This document shows, in pieces, positions 1 through 10,853 of a stretch of 64,000 nt of DNA (the stretch's first letter is position 1; each line of letters begins with the position of its first letter). The position numbers and the translations under genes are program-made. Origin of the DNA: Parafannyhessea umbonata (GTDB lineage: Bacteria > Actinomycetota > Coriobacteriia > Coriobacteriales > Atopobiaceae); the NCBI RefSeq assembly GCF_012844235.1, contig NZ_JABAGR010000002.1, positions 337,467 through 401,466 on the forward strand, given 5' to 3'. The notes beneath the pieces are model-generated. The model ran no database searches. It was not told the DNA's origin and was given only the letters and a program-made list of their open reading frames with translations.

Positions 1-70
1 CCTCGCAACCGCCGTGAGGGACCTCGCGAACGTTCTTGAAAGCTACGAGATGGATGGAGGCAACTCCTAA
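1..70 (+). CDS. 3' end of an upstream gene, probably guanylate kinase
   Basis: The reading frame starting at base 2 is open to a TAA at 68-70 and gives 22 residues ending in ESYEMDGGNS. A Shine-Dalgarno-like GGAGG for the next gene lies inside it. A helical, acidic C-terminus directly in front of rpoZ is what guanylate kinase (gmk) looks like in many Gram-positive genomes, where gmk and rpoZ are commonly adjacent. Only the tail is in the window, so the gmk assignment rests mostly on context. Confidence 0.45.
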   Translation, partial: LATAVRDLANVLESYEMDGGNS

Positions 71-364
71 ATGGCAGTTACCAAGCCAGAGATCGACGAT
101 CTTCTCGCCAAGACCGAGCACAACCCCTTCCTGCTGTGCGCCCTTGCGAGCAAGCGCGCCTGCGACATCAACAACATGATCCGCGGGCAGCACCTGCGCG
201 TGACCGCGATCCAGGACTTCGACGACATCACGACCGTGGTGAGCGGCGAGGACACGGTGTCCGTCGCGATGAACGAGATCGAGGACGGCACGCTGGGCTA
301 CGACAAGGACGAGTTCGACGAGGAAATCAAGGGTTCGAACGCACTCGTCGACCACAACCTGTAA
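71..364 (+). CDS. rpoZ: RNA polymerase omega subunit
   Basis: A 97-residue protein containing NPFLLCALASKRA at about residues 18-30, the family signature helix that clamps the beta' subunit and helps assemble RNA polymerase. The length fits bacterial omega subunits. The rest is acidic (DEFDEE near the C-terminus), as in actinobacterial relatives. The start follows a GGAGG site inside the upstream gene, and thiI begins three bases after the stop, so the genes are probably co-transcribed. No oddity seen. Confidence 0.9.
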   Translation: MAVTKPEIDDLLAKTEHNPFLLCALASKRACDINNMIRGQHLRVTAIQDFDDITTVVSGEDTVSVAMNEIEDGTLGYDKDEFDEEIKGSNALVDHNL

Positions 365-367
365 GCC

Positions 368-1654
368 ATGGCTGACAGGGTTTGCCTCGTCCACTACCAC
401 GAGATCGGCCTGAAGGGCAAGAACCGCTCCACGTTCGAGAACCAGCTGGTTACGAACTTGCACAGGGCCCTGAGGTCGTTCGACGTGGCGGACATAAAGA
501 GAATATCCGGCCACATCCTGGTGACGGCCGCCGACGGCATGGCCACCGACGACATGGCACATGCGATATCGCGCGTGCCGGGAGTCGCGCGGGTGTCCGT
601 TGCGTACGTGTGCCGCCAGGACCCAGAGGAGTACTGCGCGGCCGCGGTGAGGGCACTTGGCGAGGCGGGGGAGTTCGGCTCGTTCAAAGTGCACGCCAGG
701 AGGTCGTCCACCAACTACGAGCTGCACACGCTGGACATCAACCGCCTCGTGGGAAGCGTCCTGTGCGAGAAGTTCCCCAACAAGAAGGTCGAGATGCACC
801 ACCCGGACGTCACGGTCATCGTGATGGTGGTGAACGCGAGCGTGTACGTGTACACGGACACCGGCGTCGGCGTGGGCGGCCTTCCCGTTGGGACGGCCGG
901 CAAGGTCGTGACGCTGCTCTCCAGCGGCTTCGACTCTCCCGTCGCGACGTGGATGGTCGGTCGCCGTGGCGCCGTGTGCGTGCCCGTGCACTTCTCGGGC
1001 CGTCCGATGACGGCGGACACAAGCGAGTACCTGTGCCAGGACATCATCAACGCAATGGCGCCGTCCGGCATGGTCGGCCGCCTGTACGTGGTGCCGTTTG
1101 GCCAGAAGCAGCGCGAGATATCGCTCTGCGTGCCGCAGAGCCTGCGCATCATCACGTACCGCAGGGTGATGTTTGCCGTGGCGGAGCGCATCGCACGGAT
1201 GGAGGGCGCGAAGGCGCTGGTGACGGGCGAGTCGCTGGGCCAGGTAGCCTCGCAGACGCTCGAGAACATCTCCGTCGTGAACGAGATGGTGAGCATGCCC
1301 GTGCTGCGGCCGCTCATTGGCTCTGACAAGCAGGAGATCATGCGCCGCGCGGAGGAGATCGGCACGTACGACATATCCGCGCAGGACGCGGCGGACTGCT
1401 GCACGCTGTTCATGCCGCGCCGCCCTGAGACGCACGCGAAGCCGGACATGGTGCACGAGGCGTGGGACTCCTTCGACCACGACGCCATGATCGAGGAGCT
1501 GGTGCAGAGCGTGGAGTACGTCGACTTCGACCAGTGCCCCTCGTACAAGCCGCCCCGTCAGCTGAGGGCCCGCCACCGCGAGCTTGCCCCGGCACGGTTC
1601 GAACGCCGCGGCGATAAGGACGCGACGGGCGAGAAGGGCGCGGCCACGGAGTAG
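368..1654 (+). CDS. thiI: tRNA 4-thiouridine / thiazole sulfurtransferase ThiI
   Basis: A 428-residue protein with an N-terminal ferredoxin-like/THUMP region (about residues 1-165) and a PP-loop SSGFDSP at about 184-190 that binds ATP to adenylate the target uridine. A CCTLFMPRRP segment near residue 345 is typical of the family. ThiI transfers sulfur to U8 of tRNA and can feed thiazole synthesis. The C-terminal rhodanese domain of E. coli ThiI is absent, as in most Gram-positive ThiI proteins, so sulfur probably comes directly from a cysteine desulfurase. The last ~35 residues are a basic, low-complexity tail. Confidence 0.9.
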   Translation: MADRVCLVHYHEIGLKGKNRSTFENQLVTNLHRALRSFDVADIKRISGHILVTAADGMATDDMAHAISRVPGVARVSVAYVCRQDPEEYCAAAVRALGEAGEFGSFKVHARRSSTNYELHTLDINRLVGSVLCEKFPNKKVEMHHPDVTVIVMVVNASVYVYTDTGVGVGGLPVGTAGKVVTLLSSGFDSPVATWMVGRRGAVCVPVHFSGRPMTADTSEYLCQDIINAMAPSGMVGRLYVVPFGQKQREISLCVPQSLRIITYRRVMFAVAERIARMEGAKALVTGESLGQVASQTLENISVVNEMVSMPVLRPLIGSDKQEIMRRAEEIGTYDISAQDAADCCTLFMPRRPETHAKPDMVHEAWDSFDHDAMIEELVQSVEYVDFDQCPSYKPPRQLRARHRELAPARFERRGDKDATGEKGAATE

Positions 1655-1757
1655 GTGCGCGCTCGGCAAGCGGATCTTCTCGCACCTGCCTTTGGGCGAC
1701 GTGCGCAGACAGGCGGAAGACATCTGCAATGCCGATTTGAGACGCAGGATGCATGTG

Positions 1758-1790
1758 CCACCCCCGGTCCCATGATGGGACTGGGGGTGG
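1758..1790 (+). terminator. Strong hairpin between thiI and comEA
   Basis: CCACCCCC and GGGGGTGG arms continue into GTCCCA/TGGGAC around a TGA loop, giving a stem of about 14 pairs with one G-T pair. It is followed by only three T residues. It could end thiI transcription. Its 3' arm (GGGGGTGG) is also the only Shine-Dalgarno-like sequence in front of comEA, so it could instead hide that ribosome binding site. Confidence 0.6.
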
Positions 1791-1796
1791 TTTGCT

Positions 1797-2570
1797 ATGG
1801 CGCAAAGGGCAAGGGGGCCTGCGGGAGGGCTTTCTAAACGATACGGCCTGAGGGGGCGGAGGGGACCCGTCATTGCTGCGGCGCTGGCGGCGGCGTGCCT
1901 GGCAGTGGTAGGCGCTCTGCTGCTTCCCGGAAGGGGTGGTGGCTTTGAGGTGACGCGTGCGGAGGCAGGCGACGCGGTCACGCAGAAGAGGGCGAAGGGA
2001 GTACGGGACGCGCGCAAGGGCGAGGAGCGGGGACAAGACGAGGGAAGCTCCGTCCCGGCGGCAAAGACAGGGGAGACGAAGGTCGCGGCCGTGATCGTGC
2101 ACGTAGACGGGGCAGTGGAGAACCCGGGCGTGTACAGGATATACACGTCGAGCCCGAGGGTGAACGACGCGGTGAGCGCGGCGGGTGGCCTTGAGGAGGA
2201 CGCGGACACCACGAGGATCAACCTGGCAGCATCGCTTTCAGACGGACAGAAGGTGCACGTTCCGAGGCAGGGCGAGGAGGCGTCCGAGGACGTGGCGCAA
2301 GACGCCGTCGGCACGGAGGGCGCGGCCGCGGGGACGGCGGGAGGCGCCGCTGGAGCGACGGGGGACTCCGCGGGCTCCGGCACCGTGGACATCAACACCG
2401 CAGATGCGACGGAGCTGCAGCGCCTGCCAGGCGTGGGCGAGGCGACGGCTGCGGCCATCGTGGAGGACCGGACGAGGAACGGACCGTTCGCAAGCCCGGA
2501 GGACATCATGCGCGTATCGGGCATAGGCGAGAAGAAGTTCGAGCGGATGCGGGCGATGATACGTGTCTGA
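1797..2570 (+). CDS. comEA: Competence DNA-binding protein ComEA
   Basis: A 257-residue protein: basic N-terminus, one membrane segment at about residues 24-44 (AAALAAACLAVVGALLL), an SLBB-like beta domain at about 100-160 (VHVDGAVENPGVYRI), a Gly/Ala-rich linker, and a C-terminal helix-hairpin-helix pair (DINTADATELQRLPGVGEAT onward, residues ~198-257). ComEA is a membrane-anchored receptor that binds double-stranded DNA outside the cell for transformation. It overlaps comEC by eight bases. The ATG used lies just after a hairpin whose 3' arm acts as the ribosome site; a later GTG/TTG start is not excluded. Confidence 0.88.
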   Translation: MAQRARGPAGGLSKRYGLRGRRGPVIAAALAAACLAVVGALLLPGRGGGFEVTRAEAGDAVTQKRAKGVRDARKGEERGQDEGSSVPAAKTGETKVAAVIVHVDGAVENPGVYRIYTSSPRVNDAVSAAGGLEEDADTTRINLAASLSDGQKVHVPRQGEEASEDVAQDAVGTEGAAAGTAGGAAGATGDSAGSGTVDINTADATELQRLPGVGEATAAAIVEDRTRNGPFASPEDIMRVSGIGEKKFERMRAMIRV

Positions 2571-4923
2571 CCACGAGTGGGTTCCAAACAGGCCGTGCGT
2601 GCCCTTCTCGCTCTACCTGCTGTGCGCGTGCGGCGCGGCGGCGCAGGTCGTGCTTGCGCTTCGGCTGCGCATGGGTCGCCCGTGGGCGGCGGTCGCGGCA
2701 TGCGTGACCGCAATGGCGCTGGCGGCACGCGGCATGGGGAGCGCCTCGCGCGCGACGGCGGCGATAGCGCGCGTCGTGCTCGCGGCCGGGACGTGCGGCA
2801 TCTGCGCCTGCCTTGCCTGTGCGCAGGTGGAAGTGGCGGAAGGAACCGCCCGCGCGTTGGAGCGGAGTGCCGTCTCGTCGTGCGAGCTGGAGGTGTGCGC
2901 GGACGCGTCGCTCGGCACGAAGGGATACCGCGCCCGCGCCCACGTGTGGCGCGGCGGAGCACGCCTGGGCGACGTGTGGGTGCGCAGCGAGGAGCGATAC
3001 GACATGGGGACGCGAATCCGCGCGGTGGGGAGGTTCAGCAGGGGGACCGGCGAGTGGAGACTCATGTCGGAGCGGCAGGGCGTGTGCGGGACGGTTAACG
3101 TCGTGCACGCGCTGAAGGTGACGCCGGCATCCGGCCCTCGCGCCTGGGTGAACGAGAGGAGGCTGGTGGCGCTTGCGGCCATGGAGCCGGAGCGCTCCGC
3201 CGCGCGCGCGATACTGGCAGGCAGCGTGTGCGGCTCGAAGGACGCCATGGCGAGGGTGGGAATAGACAAGGTGTTCGCCGCATGCGGCGTCGCGCACCTC
3301 GTCGCGGTGTCCGGCGGCCACATCGCGATCGTGGGTGCGCTCGTGGAGCGGCTGCTGGGAGGTACCAGGCTCGGTCCCGTGCCGCGAACGCTCGTACTGC
3401 TGGCGACGACGGGGCTCTTCGTGCTGTTCTGCGGCGCGCCTGTCTCTGCGGTGCGCTCGTGGCTCATGTGCCTGGTCGCCTTTGGCTCGAGGCTCGCGGG
3501 ACGTCGTGGGCACTCGCTCTCGGCCGTGTGCGCCGTCGCGCTGGGAATGGTGATGGTCGACCCCGCCGTCACGGGTCAGGTGGGCTTCGTGCTGTCCGTC
3601 GCCTCTGTCGTGGGGCTCTGCCTGCTCTCGCCTTACTTCGGCTACGTGCTGCGCCAGGTAGTGGCCCGCCCGCGACTTCCAGCACGGGTGCCGCGCCCCG
3701 TGAGGTGCGCCGTGGACCGTGGCGCGGACTTCGTGCGAGATACGCTGTCTGCGTGCCTCGTGGCGCAGTTCGCGACGGCGGCGATAACGTGCTCCATGTT
3801 CTCGCAGCTCTCGCTTGTGGCACCGCTCGCAAACCTCGCTCTTGCGCTGCCGTTCACGGTCATGGTGGGCGCCGGCATGACGGTCGCGTGCCTTGCCGGG
3901 ACTCCGCTTGCGGCCGTGCCGCTCGTGCCGTGCGACGTTGCGGGGACGGCGGTGTCTTGGTTGCTTGGCTGGATGAGCCGGTTGCCGTACGCGTGCGTCG
4001 CCGTGAGCTGCGACATGGTGGTCGCCGGAATGATTACGGTTGGCGTGACGGCTGCGATCCTCGTGTGGTGGCCGACGGTGAGGCGGGGTCCCGTGCTCGC
4101 GGTGACGGGCTCCCTTGCCGCCGTGTCGCTCTGCCTGCTGCTGAGGTGGAGGTTCTTCTCGCCCGCGCGCGTCTGCGTGCTGGACGTGGGCCAGGGGGAC
4201 GCGATCCTCGTGCAGCAGGGAGCTTACGCCGTGCTCGTGGACGCCGGTCCTGACCAGGCTGCGGCCGCGGAGCTCGCCCGGCTGCACGTGATGCACATCG
4301 ACGCCGTCGTGGTGACCCACATGCACGACGACCACTTTGGGGGCGTGGGTGCCGTACTGGGCGAGGTGCCGTGCGACGCCGTGTTTGTGGCGAGGGGCGT
4401 TCGCGGCAACATTCCGGACGAGCTCAGGGAGGAGCTCGAGAGACGCGGGAAGGAGGACGTGCGCGAGGTGGGCGTGGGCGACGAGCTTGAGGTTGGCGAC
4501 TTCAGGCTGTGCGTGGTATGGCCGGAGGAGCCGGTGGACGGAAGCGAGAACGCGGACTCCATCGAGCTTGCGCTGACGTACGACGACGGGCCCAGAACCA
4601 TGTCGGGGCTGCTCACGGGCGATGCCGAGAAGGACGAGACCGCAGGCGCGCTCTCGGCGGGCAGGGTGGGAGACGTCGACTTCCTGAAGGTGGGGCACCA
4701 CGGATCGAAGGTCTCCGTCACGCCGGACGAGGCGCGCGAGCTTGCCCCGGAGGTCTCCGTCGCGAGCGCCGGCGCCCACAACCGCTACGGCCACCCGTCG
4801 CCGGAGTGCCGGTACGTGCTGGAGCGGGCCGGCTCGCGCTTCCTGTGCACGATGGACGTTGGGACGGTGACGCTGGAGCCGGGCGAGAGGGGCGTGCGCG
4901 TCTTTACGGAAAGGTCCCCGTGA
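2563..4923 (+). CDS. comEC: DNA internalization channel protein ComEC/Rec2
   Basis: A 786-residue polytopic membrane protein. The N-terminus has several hydrophobic segments, the centre holds the Competence domain (ACGVAHLVAVSGGHIAI at about residue 243 is the family signature), and the C-terminal third is a metallo-beta-lactamase domain with DVGQGDAILVQ at ~540 and the metal motif THMHDDHFGG at ~585. ComEC forms the channel that takes up single-stranded DNA, and the hydrolase domain may degrade the other strand. The GTG start overlaps the end of comEA, suggesting translational coupling. All expected domains are present, so the gene looks intact. Confidence 0.92.
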   Translation: MSDHEWVPNRPCVPFSLYLLCACGAAAQVVLALRLRMGRPWAAVAACVTAMALAARGMGSASRATAAIARVVLAAGTCGICACLACAQVEVAEGTARALERSAVSSCELEVCADASLGTKGYRARAHVWRGGARLGDVWVRSEERYDMGTRIRAVGRFSRGTGEWRLMSERQGVCGTVNVVHALKVTPASGPRAWVNERRLVALAAMEPERSAARAILAGSVCGSKDAMARVGIDKVFAACGVAHLVAVSGGHIAIVGALVERLLGGTRLGPVPRTLVLLATTGLFVLFCGAPVSAVRSWLMCLVAFGSRLAGRRGHSLSAVCAVALGMVMVDPAVTGQVGFVLSVASVVGLCLLSPYFGYVLRQVVARPRLPARVPRPVRCAVDRGADFVRDTLSACLVAQFATAAITCSMFSQLSLVAPLANLALALPFTVMVGAGMTVACLAGTPLAAVPLVPCDVAGTAVSWLLGWMSRLPYACVAVSCDMVVAGMITVGVTAAILVWWPTVRRGPVLAVTGSLAAVSLCLLLRWRFFSPARVCVLDVGQGDAILVQQGAYAVLVDAGPDQAAAAELARLHVMHIDAVVVTHMHDDHFGGVGAVLGEVPCDAVFVARGVRGNIPDELREELERRGKEDVREVGVGDELEVGDFRLCVVWPEEPVDGSENADSIELALTYDDGPRTMSGLLTGDAEKDETAGALSAGRVGDVDFLKVGHHGSKVSVTPDEARELAPEVSVASAGAHNRYGHPSPECRYVLERAGSRFLCTMDVGTVTLEPGERGVRVFTERSP

Positions 4924-4967
4924 GCGCGGTCGGGTGTAGTATGGATGTCCTGACGAAGGGAGGAAGC

Positions 4968-5930
4968 ATGGCGAAGGCGGCGCTCTTGCCCGCATACCTC
5001 ATAGTGGGCTCGGACGAACTCAAGAGCCGACAGGCCGTGACCAGGCTGAAGGGAAGGCTCGAGCCCGGGCTTGCCGCGTTCAACCTGGACGAGCACGTGG
5101 CGGGGCCGGACCTTGTGCCCGGAGACGTCGTGGCCTCGCTCAACACCATCCCCATGGGGACGGGCTTCAGGCTCGTGCTCATAACGAAGGCCGAGAAGCT
5201 TCCGAAGCCCGTATCGGAGGCGATCATCGCCTACCTCAAGGACCCGAACCCCGGCTGCACGCTCTGCCTCGTGGCGACGACGCTCGCGAAGTCGACGCGC
5301 CTGTACAAGGCCGTGAAGGCGGTCGGCGAGCATTCGATAATCGACTGCGCACCGAAGAAGCGCTGGCAGCTGGCGCCGACGGTCGTGCGCATGGCCGCGC
5401 ACTACGGCATGCAGACGGACGAGGCGGCCGCGGCGGAGCTCGTGAGCCGCGTGGGCGAGTCGACCACGATGATCGACGCGCAGCTGAGGTCCCTTGCGGC
5501 GCTCTGTCGCGAAAGCGGGCGCATCACCGTCACAGATGTGGAGCGAAACGTCGCGCGGACGGCCGAGGTGAAGCCGTGGGACTTCCTGGACGCGGTGTGC
5601 GCACGCGACGCCGCAAAGGCGCTCGGCCTGTACCACCTGATGCAGAACCCGTCTCAGATTGCGCTCACGTCGCTTCTGTGCGGGCGCATACGCGAGCTGG
5701 TGTGCGCGAGGTCGCTTGCGGCCAGGGGAGAGGGCGGGCTCCTCGCATCCGAGCTCGGCAAGCAGCAGTGGCAGGTGAAGAACCACCTTTCGTGGGCACG
5801 ACGCTTCGCGGACGGCGAGCTCGAGGGCTCGCTCGAGCGCTGCGCGAGGTGCGAGCGCGCGCTCAAGGGTGGCGATGACCCGGAGACAACGTTCGTCTTG
5901 CTCGTCCTCTACGTGTGCGGACGGGCATAG
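4968..5930 (+). CDS. holA: DNA polymerase III delta subunit
   Basis: A 320-residue clamp-loader subunit that opens the beta sliding clamp during replication. The N-terminus (PAYLIVGSDELKSRQAVTRL) matches the start of the HolA fold, and the helical middle and C-terminus (SQIALTSLLCGRIRELV) fit the family. The ATG at 4968 was chosen because AAGGGAGG lies about five bases upstream; an ATG at 4941 lacks this. comEA-comEC-holA is a common order in Gram-positive bacteria. The gene ends before the convergent rpsT. Confidence 0.88.
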   Translation: MAKAALLPAYLIVGSDELKSRQAVTRLKGRLEPGLAAFNLDEHVAGPDLVPGDVVASLNTIPMGTGFRLVLITKAEKLPKPVSEAIIAYLKDPNPGCTLCLVATTLAKSTRLYKAVKAVGEHSIIDCAPKKRWQLAPTVVRMAAHYGMQTDEAAAAELVSRVGESTTMIDAQLRSLAALCRESGRITVTDVERNVARTAEVKPWDFLDAVCARDAAKALGLYHLMQNPSQIALTSLLCGRIRELVCARSLAARGEGGLLASELGKQQWQVKNHLSWARRFADGELEGSLERCARCERALKGGDDPETTFVLLVLYVCGRA

Positions 5931-6020
5931 CTTACCGACACGGTTTGTTTCTGCCAAGCAGGGCTGGCGGGACATGGCGCCACGGCACCTGCGTGGGATG
6001 ACCTCCCGCATGAGAAAGAC

Positions 6021-6051
6021 AAAAAAAGACCCCGTCCTTCCGGGCGGGGTC
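6021..6051 (-). terminator. Rho-independent terminator of rpsT
   Basis: Read on the minus strand, GACCCCGCCC and GGACGGGGTC form a 10-pair stem with one mismatch around a GGAA loop, followed directly by seven T residues. It lies 25 bases after the rpsT stop. It also sits downstream of holA, but on the plus strand it lacks a T tract. Confidence 0.85.
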
Positions 6052-6075
6052 GAAAAGACAGATTGTCGAACGGGC

Positions 6076-6339
6076 CTACTTCAGGGAGTTGACCAGCTTC
6101 TGCACGCCAGACTTGCGGTTGGAAGCCTGGTTCTTGTGGATGATGCCCTTGGAGGCTGCCTTGTCGAGGAGGCGGTTGGCCTTGTTGGCGGCAGCCTGTG
6201 CGGCGTCGGCATCCTTGGCGGTGACGGCGGCGCGGACGTCCTTGACGGCAGTCTTCAGCTCGGAGCGGACTGCCTTGTTGCGCATGCGCGCCTTCTCGGC
6301 GGTGATGATGCGCTTCTTCTGAGACTTGATGTTAGCCAC
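6076..6339 (-). CDS. rpsT: 30S ribosomal protein S20
   Basis: An 87-residue basic protein starting ANIKSQKKRI and containing RNKAVRSELKTAVKDVRAA, typical of S20, which binds 16S rRNA early in small-subunit assembly. The GTG at 6339 is preferred over an upstream in-frame ATG because a GAAAGGAA ribosome site lies just before it and S20 proteins normally begin with this sequence. The leader is about 90 bases long. It is divergent from lepA, as in many bacteria, and ends at a strong terminator. Confidence 0.93.
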   Translation of the reverse strand: MANIKSQKKRIITAEKARMRNKAVRSELKTAVKDVRAAVTAKDADAAQAAANKANRLLDKAASKGIIHKNQASNRKSGVQKLVNSLK

Positions 6340-6435
6340 GTGCGGTTCCTTTCGGTTCTGATCCTTGAGGCCTCTATTCTTTGAGGTGAAGGATGTGGGG
6401 TATCCGACACCTGACACGGCGAGGTCGACTTAGGG

Positions 6436-6464
6436 AGTATAGCAGAAGGCGCCCCGCGTGTCGC
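6436..6464 (-). promoter_or_regulatory. Probable rpsT promoter
   Basis: On the minus strand, GCGACA (four of six matches to TTGACA) and TATACT are separated by 17 bases, about 90 bases before the rpsT start codon. The -10 is good and the -35 is weak. Confidence 0.5.
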
Positions 6465-6472
6465 CGCGCATT

Positions 6473-6501
6473 TTGCCTGCGCGCAGGTGCGGGCATAAAT
6501 T
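6473..6501 (+). promoter_or_regulatory. Probable lepA promoter
   Basis: TTGCCT, a 17-base spacer and TAAATT. A transcript would begin near 6508, which rules out the in-frame start at 6458 and fits a short leader before the lepA ATG codons at 6530-6542. It overlaps the back of the divergent rpsT promoter region. Confidence 0.6.
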
Positions 6502-6541
6502 CACATTCTGTCCAACGCATTCGTGGGTTATGATGGGTCGC

Positions 6542-8349
<1,808 letters not shown>

Positions 8350-8353
<4 letters not shown>

Positions 8354-9435
8354 CGGAGCCCATGCAGCCCCAGACCCCCGCGGAGGTGCTGGACGAGTTT
8401 TCCCCCGCGGCGGCGCTGGGTGAGAAGATCTTCCCGTTTCCCTGCGAGAGCGACCTTCGATCCAGGCTCGAGGCGGCTCGCTACCTCATGGCGCCGATGG
8501 CCGGCGTCACGGACGCGGCGTATCGCCTGATGGCGCGCCGCGCCGGCGCGGGACTTGCGTACACGGAGATGGTGTCCGTCGCCGGGATCCACTACGGCGG
8601 CGAGACCGGTGGCCAGAAGACGTGGGATCTCGTGCTGCCGCACGACCCAGAGCCCGACATTGCGGTGCAGCTGTTTGGCAGCAAGCCGGAGCAGTTCCGC
8701 GAGGCGGCGTCCCGCGTGCAGGAGCGCCTGCAGGGGAGGCTCGCCCTCATCGACATCAACATGGCCTGTCCCGTGCCGAAGGTCACGCGCAAGGGCGAGG
8801 GGTCGGCGCTTCTGGACGATCCGGCGCTCGCGGCGGAAATCGTGCGCGCGTGCGTGGAGGAGGCGGACGTCCCCGTGACGTGCAAGATCCGCCGCAGCCG
8901 CCAGCCGGGCCCCGAGCAGGCGCCGGACTTCGCGTGCGCGATGGAGCAGGCGGGCGCGTCCGCGATCGCCGTGCACGGGCGCACGGCAAGCCAGCTGTAC
9001 CGCGGCCAGGCGGACTGGAACGCCGTGCGCCACGTGGTCGAGGCGGTGGACGTGCCCGTCATCGGCTCCGGCGACGTGCTCGACGCGCACGCGGCCTCGG
9101 CCATGCGGGCCGCGACCGGCGTGGCCGCCGTCATGGTGGCACGCGGCTCCTACGGAAACCCGTGGATCTTCTCGGCCGCGCGCGCCCTGGACGAGGGACG
9201 CGAGCCCGCCCATGTTGGCCCCGCGGAGCGGCTTGCCGCGTTTGAGTGCCACGTGCGGCTGCTTGCCGCCACGGGCGCGCACCTGGCGCGGGCGCGGAGC
9301 CTCGCGGGGTGGTACTTCAAGGGCATGCCGTACGCGGCGGAGTGGCGAAACCGCGCGATGGCGTGCGTGACGCTCGAGGACTACCTGGCGCTGGTTGGGG
9401 TGCTGCGCGAGCGGCTCGCGGCGGCGGGGCGGTAG
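8350..9435 (+). CDS. dusB: tRNA-dihydrouridine synthase
   Basis: A 361-residue flavoprotein that reduces uridines in the tRNA D-loop. [13 protein letters not shown] near residue 47 is the FMN-binding start of the TIM barrel, NMACPVPKV at about 137-145 carries the catalytic cysteine, and [11 protein letters not shown] and SGDV follow in the usual order. The start overlaps the lepA stop. About 45 N-terminal residues precede the barrel, slightly longer than usual. It is closest in pattern to the DusB/Dus group; the exact subgroup is inferred. Confidence 0.88.
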
Positions 9436-9437
9436 CG

Positions 9438-10664
9438 GTGGGCGTGGGCGCGTTGTACGTGCACGTGCCGTTCTGCCGCAGCAAGTGCGCGTACTGCGAC
9501 TTCTCGTCGTGGGCCACGCGCGCGGGCGACCCGCTCATGGGGGCGTACGCGGCCTCCGCGGCGCGCATGGTGAGCCAGGCGGGGTCGATGGGGCTCCTCC
9601 GTGGCTGCCGCACGGGCTATCTGGGTGGGGGGACGCCCACGTACCTGGGCGCGGACGTGCTCGGCGGGCTCGTGGCGGCCATGGCGCCGCACTGCCCGAG
9701 CGAGCTTACCGTCGAGGCGAACCCGGACTCGCTTACCGATGACGTGCTGGACGCGCTCCTTGGCGCGGGTGCGACGCGCGTATCTGTGGGCGTGCAGAGC
9801 ACGAACGCGGCCGAGCTCGCGGCGCTGGGCCGCGTGCACGGGCCAGCCCAGGCGCTCGACGCGCTCTCGCGGGGCGTGGCGGCGGGGCTCGACGTATCGT
9901 GTGACCTCATGTGCGCGACCCCGCTGCAGACGGACGAGTCGTGGGAGAGGAGCCTTGCGGACGTGCTGTCCTGCGGCATCGGCCACGTGAGCGTGTACCC
10001 GCTCCAGATAGAGGACGACACGGCTCTTGGACGGCGCTACGCGGACGGGGACCCCGCGTTCAACGCGGAGGACGTGCAGGCTGCGCGCATGGAGGCGGCG
10101 GAGCGCGCCCTTGGCGCGGCGGGCCTTGCGCGCTACGAGGTGGCAAGCTACGCACGGCCCGGCAAGGCGTGCGCCCACAACCGGGCGTACTGGACGGGCG
10201 TGCCGTACCTTGGCATAGGCACGGGCGCGTCTGGCATGCTGTGCGCTGGCGACTACGCGATCCTGCGCACCGCGGCGCCGCGCCTGCCCAAGGCGCCGGA
10301 CGGCACGTGGCGCGTGCGCCTGACCGTCACGAGCGGGCGCCGCGCGTTTGCAGAGGCCGCGGGTATGGGAGACCTCTCGTACGACCTCGAGTTCCTGACC
10401 GAGCAGCAGGCCGCGGCCGAGGACCTGATGCTGGGGATGCGCCTTGCCAAGGGCGTGGGAGAAGGACTTCTCGCCCATGCGCGCCGCGCCCTCGGCGCGC
10501 AGGCGGTGGACGCGGCCGTGGCCGAGGCGCGGCGCGAGGGTCTTGCGCAGGAGCGCCCGGACGGCGGTCTTGCGCCCACGCGCCGCGGATGGCTCCTGGG
10601 AAACGAGCTCTATGGCATCATGTGGGACCTTGCCCCGGGCACGGTGCTTGAGGCGAGCGCCTGA
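9438..10664 (+). CDS. hemW: Radical SAM protein HemW (heme chaperone / HemN-like)
   Basis: A 408-residue radical SAM protein with the cluster motif CRSKCAYCDF at about residues 13-22 (C-x3-C-x2-C), GGGTPTYL near 57, and the C-terminal HemN-like region. HemW proteins bind heme and pass it to target proteins; many are misnamed coproporphyrinogen III oxidase. True HemN proteins carry a fourth nearby cysteine (CxxxCxxCxC), and the residue at that position here is phenylalanine, which favours HemW. The GTG at 9438, two bases after dusB, is chosen because it places the family N-terminus (GALYVHVPFC) correctly. Confidence 0.85.
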   Translation: MGVGALYVHVPFCRSKCAYCDFSSWATRAGDPLMGAYAASAARMVSQAGSMGLLRGCRTGYLGGGTPTYLGADVLGGLVAAMAPHCPSELTVEANPDSLTDDVLDALLGAGATRVSVGVQSTNAAELAALGRVHGPAQALDALSRGVAAGLDVSCDLMCATPLQTDESWERSLADVLSCGIGHVSVYPLQIEDDTALGRRYADGDPAFNAEDVQAARMEAAERALGAAGLARYEVASYARPGKACAHNRAYWTGVPYLGIGTGASGMLCAGDYAILRTAAPRLPKAPDGTWRVRLTVTSGRRAFAEAAGMGDLSYDLEFLTEQQAAAEDLMLGMRLAKGVGEGLLAHARRALGAQAVDAAVAEARREGLAQERPDGGLAPTRRGWLLGNELYGIMWDLAPGTVLEASA

Positions 10665-10853
10665 GCGGGGGGCGGCGCGACGAGCCGCGCGCGGGCACCC
10701 CTGCGCGTGACCTGGGAGCATGGGGCGCGAGGTGGGGATTTCCTGCGCGGCGGCGCCGCATGAATAACGGGCGGCCGCATTGGATAGAATTTTGACCGCA
10801 TGCGCCGTTGGCGCGTGGGAACGCAGACAGGCGGCATGGATTCGGAGCCCCGC

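Noticed and set aside
2506..4995. Very long minus-strand open frame opposite comEC and similar ones elsewhere (for example 10860-13103 and 16019-18310)
   Set aside because: GC-rich coding DNA leaves long open frames on the opposite strand. These are His/Arg-rich with no family motifs, and real genes on the plus strand explain the region.
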